Both the position numbers and the translations under genes were made by a program. Below the pieces are notes generated by a model. It made no database searches, was not told the DNA's origin, and saw nothing but the letters and a program-made list of their open reading frames with translations. From positions 1 through 64,000 of the forward strand of contig URUD01000004.1 of assembly GCA_900550935.1 (NCBI GenBank): a stretch of DNA of 64,000 nucleotides, written 5' to 3'. Shown piece by piece: positions 44,201 to 52,548 of the stretch (positions within the stretch are counted from its first letter, which is position 1; every line of letters starts with the position of its first letter). The DNA comes from an uncultured Roseburia sp. (GTDB taxonomy: Bacteria; Bacillota; Clostridia; Lachnospirales; Lachnospiraceae).

Positions 44201-45283
44201 TTATCTGTTCTGATACATATCCTCGTAATATTTCTGGTAATCACCGCTTGTCACATGTTTCATCCAGTCTTCATGCTCAAAGAACCATGCGATCGTTTTC
44301 TTGATACCGTCTTTGAACATTGTCTCCGGCTCCCAGCCAATCTCTGCTTTGATCTTATCCGGTGCAATGGCATAACGTCTGTCATGTCCTTTTCTATCTT
44401 CCACGTATGTGATCAGATCCTTGCTGACAAGTTTTCTTCTCTCATCGTTTTCCGGAAGCATCTCAAGCAGCGTCTCGATAATAATATTGATAATCTCGAT
44501 ATTCTGTTTTTCGTTGTGTCCGCCTACGTTGTAGGTCTCGCCCAGGCGTCCTTTTTCCTGTACCATGTCGATCGCTTTCGCATGATCATCCACATACAGC
44601 CAGTCACGAACGTTTTTACCATCTCCGTATACCGGAAGTTTTTTGCCCTGTAATGCGTTGTTGATGATAAGCGGAATTAATTTCTCCGGGAACTGGTACG
44701 GTCCGTAGTTGTTGGAACAGTTTGTAATGTTCGCCGGGAATTTGTAAGTATCAATATAGGCCTTTACCAGCATGTCCGAAGATGCCTTGCTGGCAGAATA
44801 CGGACTGTGCGGTGCATATGGTGTTGTCTCATAGAAATAAGTTCCGTCATCCTCTAAGGAACCGTATACCTCATCGGTTGATACATGAAGGAATTTCTTT
44901 CCTTCTTTGAAGCTTCCATCCGGCAGCTCCCATGCTGCTTTTGCACAGTTTAACATCACTGCGGTTCCAAGCACGTTGGTCTTTACGAAAACTTCCGGAT
45001 TTTTGATGCTTCGGTCAACATGGCTCTCTGCGGCAAAATGTACCACGCGGTCGATGTCGTTTTCTGCGAAAATCTTTGCGATCGCTTCTTTATCTGTGAT
45101 ATCTGCTTTCACAAATGTATAATTGTCTCTGTTTTCAATATCTTTCAAGTTTTCCAGATTGCCGGCATAGGTCAATACATCTACATTGATGATCCTGATC
45201 TCATTATCATATTTGCGAAACATGTAATGAATGTAATTTGAACCGATAAATCCGGCTCCCCCTGTTACTAGATATGTTCTCAT
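44201..45283 (-). CDS. rfbB: dTDP-glucose 4,6-dehydratase
   Basis: A 360-residue extended SDR enzyme, which converts dTDP-glucose to dTDP-4-keto-6-deoxyglucose. It opens MRTYLVTGGAGFIGSNYI (NAD loop at 8-14), then HFAAESHVDRSI, VSTDEVYGSL with the Thr-Asp-Glu catalytic triplet, YSASKASSD with the Tyr-Lys pair, and NNYGPYQFPEKLIP. The start is ATG 45283 with GGAGG six bases upstream. A longer frame to 45367 would run through the promoter and is rejected. It has its own promoter at 45339-45367. Confidence 0.97.
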   Translation of the reverse strand: MRTYLVTGGAGFIGSNYIHYMFRKYDNEIRIINVDVLTYAGNLENLKDIENRDNYTFVKADITDKEAIAKIFAENDIDRVVHFAAESHVDRSIKNPEVFVKTNVLGTAVMLNCAKAAWELPDGSFKEGKKFLHVSTDEVYGSLEDDGTYFYETTPYAPHSPYSASKASSDMLVKAYIDTYKFPANITNCSNNYGPYQFPEKLIPLIINNALQGKKLPVYGDGKNVRDWLYVDDHAKAIDMVQEKGRLGETYNVGGHNEKQNIEIINIIIETLLEMLPENDERRKLVSKDLITYVEDRKGHDRRYAIAPDKIKAEIGWEPETMFKDGIKKTIAWFFEHEDWMKHVTSGDYQKYYEDMYQNR

Positions 45284-45338
45284 TTTAATCCTCCAAATAT
45301 TTATCGTGGTCTTTTGACCGGGCAAAATATCTTTTGAC

Positions 45339-45367
45339 ATTCTACCATATATTTTGCATAAGCACAA
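45339..45367 (-). promoter_or_regulatory. Promoter of rfbB
   Basis: On the minus strand TTGTGC (45367-45362) is followed by a 17-base spacer and TAGAAT (45344-45339), with TGG just before the -10 box forming an extended -10. The leader to ATG 45283 is about 50 bases and holds a small GGTC-AAAA-GACC hairpin. Confidence 0.65.
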
Positions 45368-45373
45368 GTTTTC

Positions 45374-47377
45374 CTATTTGTTTAAGAAGAAAAATCCCGT
45401 TTCACGCTCGTCAAACATATTGTTATACTGAATGCTGTGGTACTCCTGTATCTCATCCCAATAAGGCGATGCTTCATCATCCAGTTCATAATAGGTTCCG
45501 TTTTCGCCCCAGTATCCTCTGGCTGTAATTGCCGGAATGTCATCTCTCAGGTCTGACAGATAGTTCTGATATCCCGTCATCTCACAGCCTGCTGTCTCTA
45601 ACACAAGGCTCGACAGATAGTTTGCACTGATCCTGTCCAGATATGCTTCGTCGATATCATAGTTTGCCCAGATAATAAATGGCACCTTATATCGCTGCAT
45701 ATATTCTTCATCGCTCAGCTGTGACTTTGGTTTTCCGGCGATCCTGTCATAATAAGAGCTTTCCACTCCCGGTCTGTGATCCCCAAACATCACAATGATC
45801 GTTTTTTCGTTTACCTGCGAGAAATAGTCTGTCAGTTCTTCAAATGCTTCATCTGATTTTTTGATCAGATTCAGATACTGCTCTGTTTCTTTGTATTTTC
45901 CCGGTGCATCCTTTAACTGTATCGGCGTGTCAAAATTGCCATAATCATAACCACTGTGATTTTGCATGGTAACATTAAATGCAAAGAACGGTTTCTGCCT
46001 CGTCTGCTCATAACACTCAATGATCTTCTGGAAGCTGGATGAATCAGAAATATATTCTCTCACATAGGTTGGGTCTGCAAACGCATCCTGATCCAGAAAT
46101 GTTTCAAATCCAAGGCTTGTGTATGCGTTTGGACGATTAAATCCATTTCTTTTGAATGGATGGATTGCCACATTTCCCTGATAATCCTGCGCCTGCAGTG
46201 TTCTGGTCAGAGACGGATATTTTCCTCTGACATACAACTGATAGGGAATCGTGTTCGGTGGAACAAACGCCATCGTGTTTCCTGTCAGAAATTCAAACTC
46301 CGTATTCGCTGTATTTCCGGCAAATACCGATGTATACATATTTCCTTTTATCGTATTTTCCGTCAGTCCATGGATATATGGCATATTATCCTCTGTCAGT
46401 TCCACATTTTCTGCAAGATCTGAAAACGCTTCATTCATAATAGCGATAATATTGACATCATCCCTGGAATTTAACCCCTCATTGTATTCCTCTGCTTCTT
46501 TCTCATAGGATGCCATCAGACTCTTCACTTCCTCCTCCGAATAGCCATCCGGTTCCTCCACCTGCATCTGCTTTACGCTATAAAGAAGTGTCAGCATATT
46601 TCCCTGCCTTTTGGATGCAGAATAACGCATTTTAACGCGGACATAATCTTTTACGAAATTTGTATGAAAAAATACTCCATAAAAAATCCCCACAGAACAA
46701 ACTGTAATTGCAAGATATCCTATTCTTGCTTTTTTCCCAAATGTTTTGTGAGACGGTATCTTGTTTAACATCATCCAAAATAAAAATGCAACATACACGC
46801 CATACAGAATACGCCATTTCAAGCTGTAATTATAATTATTTGCTACATTTGCTGCCGTTTTTATTGAGAAAAAGTCTGCCGCCATCAACGACATTCCTCT
46901 AAATTCCATAAGATAGATATTCGTCACTCCGAGTGCTGTCAACAGTACTGTCAATATCTTAAGGGTTGTACGGGTTCTGTTTACCAACAGAAGCAAAATT
47001 GCTCCCATCAAATAAATAATCAGTACATTCGTTATGATCTTTCTTCTTCCAAAGTCCTTCAGTTCAGAATTACACATGATCTCCAGATTATAAAACAGCA
47101 GGACCGGCATTACGATAGCCATAATACCTGCACTTATTTTCTGGTATTTCTTACATAACGCTTCCACGCGGTGTTCCAAAAGCAGCCAGACAAACAACGA
47201 CGTCCATGCAGTCATCTGAAACAAGCGTTCCCACAGGATTGCTCCATCCTTCTGATAAAATTTTCTCTGTACAAACAAAAACAACACGACAAATACGATG
47301 ATGCACGGAACAATCTTCGTATCGTCTTTCTTTTCTAACTGTATCTTTTTCCTCTCGTACTCCATTTTTATTACCAA
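45374..47377 (-). CDS. LTA synthase family phosphoglycerol transferase (sulfatase fold)
   Basis: A 667-residue membrane enzyme. Five to six membrane segments (about 20-245) are followed by an extracellular alkaline-phosphatase/sulfatase domain. The metal-site motifs are IIAIMNEAFSD (metal-binding Glu), FAGNTANTEFEFLTGN (nucleophile Thr), VTMQNHSGYD and MFGDHRPGVE. LtaS-type enzymes move glycerol-phosphate from phosphatidylglycerol to a lipid or glycan acceptor. The start is uncertain: TTG 47377 is coupled to the previous stop, while ATG 47365 has almost no ribosome site. It sits with a GtrB-like and a GtrII-like gene, so it may build or decorate the same glycerol-phosphate polymer or rhamnan. 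Confidence 0.88.
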   Translation of the reverse strand: MVIKMEYERKKIQLEKKDDTKIVPCIIVFVVLFLFVQRKFYQKDGAILWERLFQMTAWTSLFVWLLLEHRVEALCKKYQKISAGIMAIVMPVLLFYNLEIMCNSELKDFGRRKIITNVLIIYLMGAILLLLVNRTRTTLKILTVLLTALGVTNIYLMEFRGMSLMAADFFSIKTAANVANNYNYSLKWRILYGVYVAFLFWMMLNKIPSHKTFGKKARIGYLAITVCSVGIFYGVFFHTNFVKDYVRVKMRYSASKRQGNMLTLLYSVKQMQVEEPDGYSEEEVKSLMASYEKEAEEYNEGLNSRDDVNIIAIMNEAFSDLAENVELTEDNMPYIHGLTENTIKGNMYTSVFAGNTANTEFEFLTGNTMAFVPPNTIPYQLYVRGKYPSLTRTLQAQDYQGNVAIHPFKRNGFNRPNAYTSLGFETFLDQDAFADPTYVREYISDSSSFQKIIECYEQTRQKPFFAFNVTMQNHSGYDYGNFDTPIQLKDAPGKYKETEQYLNLIKKSDEAFEELTDYFSQVNEKTIIVMFGDHRPGVESSYYDRIAGKPKSQLSDEEYMQRYKVPFIIWANYDIDEAYLDRISANYLSSLVLETAGCEMTGYQNYLSDLRDDIPAITARGYWGENGTYYELDDEASPYWDEIQEYHSIQYNNMFDERETGFFFLNK

Positions 47378-48352
47378 CTAACTCTTTTCTGATATACTCT
47401 GATTTCTGGATAGTCTCTGTTTCTCTGTATCTGCTTCCCTTGCAATATAGATTGGGCGACGCTTTACTTCCAGATATGTCTTGGACAGATAAATGCCCAA
47501 AATTCCAATGCTAAGGAGTTGTAATCCACCGATCAGGATCACAATGCACGCCATGGACGGCCATCCTGCTACCGAGCCGCCAAACGTGAGCTGTCTGATG
47601 ATAATAAATAAGATTGCAATAACAGATACACCGCACATTGCCGCTCCAAGCACGGAAGCAATATACAAAGGCATTGAAGAAAATGCAACGATACCATCCA
47701 GTGAATACTGGAACAGTTTCCAGAAAGACCACTTGGTCTCTCCTGCGACACGCTCTACATTTTCAAATTCCAGCCATTTAGTCTTAAATCCTACCCAGCC
47801 AAACAACCCTTTCGAAAAGCGATTATACTCGCCCATTGCAAGGAGTGCATCCACATACGCCCTGCTCATCAGACGGTAATCTCTGGCTCCGTCCATCAAT
47901 TCTACGTCACTGATCTTATTCATAATATGATAAAACCGTCTTGCAAAGAAGGAACGGATCGGCGGTTCGCCTTTTCTGGTCACACGTCTGGTCGCGGCCG
48001 AATCATATCCTTCTTCCGTCACTGCATGATACATCTCCGGCAAAAGAGAAGGCGGGTCCTGCAGATCCGCATCCATGATTGCCACATAATCACCCGAAGC
48101 ATGGGATAAACCGGCATAGATTGCTGCTTCTTTTCCAAAGTTTCTGGAAAAGGAAACATAATGTACCTTTTCATCTTTCGCTTTTAACTCGTGAATACAC
48201 TCCAATGTCTTATCTTTGGAACCATCATCGATAAAGAGGTATTCAAACGCAACTTCTTTCATCTCCGCTGCTACACGCTCCATCTCCTCATAAAAAAAAT
48301 GAAGGGACTGCTCCTCGTTGTAGCACGGAACGATCACTGTTATCTTGTTCAT
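47378..48352 (-). CDS. GtrB/ArnC-like family 2 glycosyltransferase with two C-terminal membrane segments
   Basis: A 324-residue enzyme. The GT-A domain has ITVIVPCYNEEQSL, FIDDGSKDKT, SFSRNFGKEAAIYAGL and IMDADLQDPP with the metal-binding DAD, and it ends in two membrane segments (about 230-295). This group moves a hexose from a nucleotide donor to undecaprenyl phosphate, giving a lipid-linked sugar used outside the membrane (GtrB, CsbB, GtcB). It lies three bases after the GtrII-like gene. The two would be the donor-making and donor-using halves of a three-component system. The flippase (GtrA) is missing nearby. Confidence 0.9.
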   Translation of the reverse strand: MNKITVIVPCYNEEQSLHFFYEEMERVAAEMKEVAFEYLFIDDGSKDKTLECIHELKAKDEKVHYVSFSRNFGKEAAIYAGLSHASGDYVAIMDADLQDPPSLLPEMYHAVTEEGYDSAATRRVTRKGEPPIRSFFARRFYHIMNKISDVELMDGARDYRLMSRAYVDALLAMGEYNRFSKGLFGWVGFKTKWLEFENVERVAGETKWSFWKLFQYSLDGIVAFSSMPLYIASVLGAAMCGVSVIAILFIIIRQLTFGGSVAGWPSMACIVILIGGLQLLSIGILGIYLSKTYLEVKRRPIYIAREADTEKQRLSRNQSISEKS

Positions 48353-48355
48353 ACT

Positions 48356-49957
48356 CTACCACCAATCTATATCTGTTCTTTCTTCCGGTTCTGACAGTTT
48401 CACCACGATCAGGTCATCTGTCTTCAAAACCGATCCCTCTGCCGGAAAGATCTCCATATTTTCGGCAAGTTCTGTTGCTTTCTTCGTCAACGGTTCTGAC
48501 GTATCTTCTTTTAGTGTCACTCCCTCATATGCCTTAAGGAAGCCCTGAATGCGGTGTGTTGCCCCGGTTGCATTTTCTCTGCTGTAATCCCACTCAAAGA
48601 ATGACCAGCCATACATCTCACTCCTTCTGGCATACCATGGAAGCTGCGGTTTCTGATATCCTACAAACAATACCGGAAGTTCTGTCATATCATCTCCGCA
48701 GGTCTCTTTTAACGCATCTGTGACCTGCTCTGCGAGCTTTGTATCGTGTTCGTAACGTAACCGGTCCGCTTCATGCAACCTCAGATTATATCCTATCTGC
48801 ATACAGATTGCAACAATACCAAGTATTTTTATTGCATTTTCCGCCCACTTTTTTGCATTTCCATACTCGCAGAGCACCATCACACTAAACATTGCCAGAA
48901 AGGCAGATGCGACCGGAAGTGCAAACTGCGTTCTTGTCACAAGCATTGCCCCCGCATACAGCGTCATCAAAAACGGCGAAGCATACAAAAGCAGCATTGC
49001 AAGCACAAAAAGGATCTGCTTCTTTTTCTCGCGAAAGACACCTTTTTTTATCAGGATCACCACTGCAGCGATCCCAAATACGATGCCTGCCGTATAGAAT
49101 GAGAAATTCCTAGGGCCAAAAGTTTTTAACTGATTTCTTATGACACGCAGTACATTCTTAATACATTCTGCAATAGGTTCTACACCCCAGTTGCTCTGAT
49201 TTTCCATGTAATCGCCTGCCGCCATGAACCAGGTATTGGCAATCACCATATAGATCACATAAGATGCCACAAAATGTCCTGCCAGAAAAACGACTCCACC
49301 CAGAAGTCCTTTTTTCGGCTGTTCCTGTGCCGTCCGCAGCAGATACAAAAGAAAAAATGCCACACAGAGTGTAATATAAAATACCGCGATCGCCTGATAC
49401 GATGCCAGCCCTATTACTAAAAATACCACGGAAACCACTGCCGCAGGCACGTTTCTTTTCCAGTTTGTCTTCCATCCGCCAAGCTCAAAACAGATATGGC
49501 ATATCCAGATTGCCGCGATCACAAGTAGAAGCATTGCCAATGCGATCTCTGCCTGCTGCATAGAAAAATAAAACTGAAAGCTCCAGATATTAGAGGTTGC
49601 ATACAAAAGCAGAAACAGCCAATACGGATATCTTCTATCTTCGCCGGAAAAATGATAGCAGCCAAAGGTCACTAAAACACTTCCTGCAAAGAAAAAAAGA
49701 AGCATCAGCACACCGCTTTTTACCGTCTGCTGTACCATAAGTCCAAGCAGTCGTTTCAACAGTACAAGCCCATACCGCCCGATATAGAGCCAGCCTAGTG
49801 TACTTCCCGGTGCATTGATGAATTCTTCCGTGTCAATCCTGATATTTCCGTTAAATGCCTGAAAACCAAAACAGATGAAGACAGCCACCGCCGCCAAAAG
49901 AATAAGTTTTGCATACTGTTTAAAAAACCGCTTCCCTTCCTGCATGGTCTGTTTCAT
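48356..49957 (-). CDS. GtrII-like membrane glucosyltransferase
   Basis: A 533-residue membrane protein with about 11 hydrophobic segments and a C-terminal soluble region from about 425. The first extracytoplasmic loop reads NIRIDTEEFINAPGSTLGW followed by GRYGLVLLK. This is the conserved acidic loop of the GtrII family (serotype-converting glucosyltransferases), which use undecaprenyl-phosphate glucose outside the cell. The adjacent GtrB-like gene would supply that donor. The start ATG 49957 has AAGGAAGG upstream at loose spacing. It follows rfbD by 18 bases. Target polymer unknown. Confidence 0.8.
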   Translation of the reverse strand: MKQTMQEGKRFFKQYAKLILLAAVAVFICFGFQAFNGNIRIDTEEFINAPGSTLGWLYIGRYGLVLLKRLLGLMVQQTVKSGVLMLLFFFAGSVLVTFGCYHFSGEDRRYPYWLFLLLYATSNIWSFQFYFSMQQAEIALAMLLLVIAAIWICHICFELGGWKTNWKRNVPAAVVSVVFLVIGLASYQAIAVFYITLCVAFFLLYLLRTAQEQPKKGLLGGVVFLAGHFVASYVIYMVIANTWFMAAGDYMENQSNWGVEPIAECIKNVLRVIRNQLKTFGPRNFSFYTAGIVFGIAAVVILIKKGVFREKKKQILFVLAMLLLYASPFLMTLYAGAMLVTRTQFALPVASAFLAMFSVMVLCEYGNAKKWAENAIKILGIVAICMQIGYNLRLHEADRLRYEHDTKLAEQVTDALKETCGDDMTELPVLFVGYQKPQLPWYARRSEMYGWSFFEWDYSRENATGATHRIQGFLKAYEGVTLKEDTSEPLTKKATELAENMEIFPAEGSVLKTDDLIVVKLSEPEERTDIDWW

Positions 49958-49975
49958 CTGTTTTAAATTCCTTCC

Positions 49976-50851
49976 TTATAACTCCAATGTCTTCATATAC
50001 TCGTCCAGCGCATCCTGCCAGTCTGCCATACGGTATCCATCTGTAAGCTTCATCATATAGTTCTCTAAGATGGAGTATGCAGGTCTTTTTGCAGAAGCTG
50101 GATTCATCTGTGCATACTGCTCACTTGTCACATGTGTGACCTTTGTTGTCTTTCCTGCTCTCTTAAAGATCTCCTCTGCAAACACTGCCCAGTTCGTATC
50201 GCCCTCGCAGGTTGCATGGAATGTGCCATAATTCTCGGTCGGCTCAAAATGATGGATGGCTCTTGCAAGCTCCACCGCACTGGTCGGAGATCCCTGCTGA
50301 TCTGCTACTACAGTCAACTCATCATGGTTTTCTGCCAGGCGGAGCATCGTCTTTACAAAGTTCTTGCCCTCGCCATATAACCATGCGGTACGGAAAATAA
50401 AGTATTTTCCAGCAAATTCACGTACGAATTTTTCTCCCTCTGCTTTGGTCTTTCCATAGGCACTGACCGGATGGATCTCATCAAACTCCGTATAAGGTCT
50501 TGTCCCATTTCCCTCGAATACATAGTCCGTGGAAACGTGGATCATCTTGGCTCCCACTTTTGCAGCCGCAATACTTAAGTTTCTCGGTCCGATCGCATTG
50601 ATCTTATATGCCAGATCCCACTGTGTCTCGCACGCATCTACATTTGTATGTGCTGCACAGTTGATGATCACATCCGGTCTGGTCTCTTCTACCAGAGCCA
50701 GAACTGCTTTAATATCTGTGATATCAAGTGCTCTTACGCCATCTCCCTCTGCCACATCTGTATTAATAAAGGATACTTCCTCTCCCTCGTATTCCTTACG
50801 GATTGCTCTTCCAAGCTGTCCATTACAGCCTGTTACCAATATCTTTTTCAT
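49976..50851 (-). CDS. rfbD: dTDP-4-dehydrorhamnose reductase
   Basis: A 291-residue SDR enzyme, the last step to dTDP-L-rhamnose. It has ILVTGCNGQLGRAI at the N-terminus, NCAAHTNVDACE, HVSTDYVFEGNG with the Thr-Asp-Tyr motif, YGKTKAEGE with the catalytic Tyr-Lys, and FRTAWLYG. These are all RmlD hallmarks. The start is ATG 50851 with GGAG six bases upstream. The ATG 12 bases earlier overlaps that ribosome site. It follows the HPr gene by only 27 bases with no visible terminator. Confidence 0.96.
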   Translation of the reverse strand: MKKILVTGCNGQLGRAIRKEYEGEEVSFINTDVAEGDGVRALDITDIKAVLALVEETRPDVIINCAAHTNVDACETQWDLAYKINAIGPRNLSIAAAKVGAKMIHVSTDYVFEGNGTRPYTEFDEIHPVSAYGKTKAEGEKFVREFAGKYFIFRTAWLYGEGKNFVKTMLRLAENHDELTVVADQQGSPTSAVELARAIHHFEPTENYGTFHATCEGDTNWAVFAEEIFKRAGKTTKVTHVTSEQYAQMNPASAKRPAYSILENYMMKLTDGYRMADWQDALDEYMKTLEL

Positions 50852-50878
50852 TGTTCTCTCCATATTTTTATTATTCTA

Positions 50879-51142
50879 TTATTCACCAAGTCCGTTTTCG
50901 ATTGCTTTTAAGACAGACTCCAATGCTTCATTTTCGTCCTCGCCCTCGCATACAAGCTCGATCTCATCGCCTGATTTGATACATGCGCCTAAAACACTCA
51001 GCACACTTTTGGCATTTGCCGTATTCTCTTTGTAACGAAAGGTGATATGCGATTTGAACTGCATCGCTTCTTTGCATAAGATACCTGCCGGTCTTAAATG
51101 TAATCCTGTCGGGTTCTTAATTGTTACTTTCCTGCTTACCAT
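50879..51142 (-). CDS. ptsH: HPr phosphocarrier protein
   Basis: An 87-residue HPr-family protein. Both regulatory sites are present: His15 in GLHLRPAG, phosphorylated by enzyme I, and Ser46 in NAKSVLSVLG, the HPr kinase site of Gram-positive bacteria. Leucine at position 16 replaces the common alanine. GGAGG is ten bases before ATG 51142. It lies after glmM and before rfbD in one direction. It may be the main HPr or a second regulatory copy. I see no enzyme I gene here. Confidence 0.93.
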   Translation of the reverse strand: MVSRKVTIKNPTGLHLRPAGILCKEAMQFKSHITFRYKENTANAKSVLSVLGACIKSGDEIELVCEGEDENEALESVLKAIENGLGE

Positions 51143-51171
51143 ATTACTGCTACCTCCCTATACATTCCCCT

Positions 51172-52521
51172 TTAAAGCATAATCTTTGTGATCAGGTCTG
51201 CTAATTTCTTTGCCTCTTCTTCGATGACTTTCTGGTCTTTTCCCTCGATCATGACACGGACCAGTGGTTCTGTGCCGGATGGACGGATCAGAACACGTCC
51301 CTCTCCATGGAATTTCTTTTCCACCTCTGCGATCGCATCTGCGATTTCCTGGTAGTCCATAAAGTTCTCTTTTTTATGGTTCGGAACTTTTGCATTGATC
51401 AATGCCTGTGGAAGTACCTCCATCACAGATGCAAGTTCTGACAATGGTTTCCCGGTTTCCACCATAACCTCCAACAGGTGGAGTGCACTAAGCAGTCCAT
51501 CTCCTGTCGTATTGTCATCCAGGAAAATCACATGACCAGACTGCTCCCCTCCGATATTATAGCCGTTCTCTCTCATATTCTCAAGGACATAACGGTCACC
51601 CACCTTTGTTTTTTCGATGTGGATGCCCTCTTTTTCTCCCATCAGGGTAAATCCGAGATTTGTCATTACAGTAACAACGATCGTGTTTTTCTTTAAGGTG
51701 CCTTTTTTCTTCATGTAATTGCCGCAGATTGCCATGATCTGATCACCATCGACCAGATTACCAAATTCATCGACTGCCAGCATACGATCTGCATCTCCAT
51801 CAAACGCAAGTCCTACGGCTGCTTTCTCATATACCACACGTGCCTTCAACTCATCCATATGTGTAGAACCGCAGTTTGCATTGATGTTGGTTCCATCCGG
51901 GTTCGTGTGGATTGCCACAAGTTCTGCACCAAGATCAGTCAGTGCTTTTACTGAGGTATAATGTGCTGCACCTTCTGCACAGTCCACCACGATCTTCATT
52001 CCAGACAAGTCGACCGGAACACATTTCTCCATAAAGGTAACATATTCATCTCTTAGATCAAACCGGTAATCGATCTTTCCGACACCGGAACCGATTGGCA
52101 GTGTTACGTCTTTCATGTTATTGCGGATCAGTGCTTCGATCTCATCTTCCAGCTCATCAGAAAGCTTATAACCTTCTCCGTTGAAAAATTTAATTCCGTT
52201 GAACTCCATCGGATTGTGGGATGCGGAGATCACAACACCTGCATCTACTTTATGTTTTCTTGTCAGATATGCGATTGCCGGTGTCGGCATAACACCAACA
52301 AAAATTGCATTTGCACCCACAGAACAGATACCTGCCATCAGTGCGCTTGCAAGCATTCCGCCAGAAATTCTGGTATCGCATCCAACGATGATCGTTGCCT
52401 GATGCTCCTGCTCTTTTGTCAGGACATAAGCTCCCGCCTGTCCCAGTTTTGTTGCAAGTTCTATGGTAAGTTCTGAACCAGCCACACCACGTACGCCATC
52501 TGTACCAAACATTCTTGCCAT
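51172..52521 (-). CDS. glmM: Phosphoglucosamine mutase
   Basis: A 449-residue cytoplasmic enzyme converting glucosamine-6-phosphate to glucosamine-1-phosphate for UDP-GlcNAc and cell-wall synthesis. It has MFGTDGVRGVAG at the start, the phospho-serine loop VVISASHNPMEFNG near residue 100, the metal site AFDGDADRM near 240, GGEQSGHV near 325 and the phosphate-binding RPSGTEPLVRVM near 410. GGAGG is nine bases before ATG 52521. It follows cdaR, the order commonly seen in Firmicutes, where GlmM also interacts with the c-di-AMP synthase. Confidence 0.97.
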   Translation of the reverse strand: MARMFGTDGVRGVAGSELTIELATKLGQAGAYVLTKEQEHQATIIVGCDTRISGGMLASALMAGICSVGANAIFVGVMPTPAIAYLTRKHKVDAGVVISASHNPMEFNGIKFFNGEGYKLSDELEDEIEALIRNNMKDVTLPIGSGVGKIDYRFDLRDEYVTFMEKCVPVDLSGMKIVVDCAEGAAHYTSVKALTDLGAELVAIHTNPDGTNINANCGSTHMDELKARVVYEKAAVGLAFDGDADRMLAVDEFGNLVDGDQIMAICGNYMKKKGTLKKNTIVVTVMTNLGFTLMGEKEGIHIEKTKVGDRYVLENMRENGYNIGGEQSGHVIFLDDNTTGDGLLSALHLLEVMVETGKPLSELASVMEVLPQALINAKVPNHKKENFMDYQEIADAIAEVEKKFHGEGRVLIRPSGTEPLVRVMIEGKDQKVIEEEAKKLADLITKIML

Positions 52522-52548
52522 GTTTTATTTCCTCCAAATCAACTCTTT

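Noticed and set aside
45284..45367. A longer start for rfbB, 28 codons upstream
   Set aside because: It would run through the promoter at 45339-45367 and the small leader hairpin, while ATG 45283 has GGAGG at ideal spacing.
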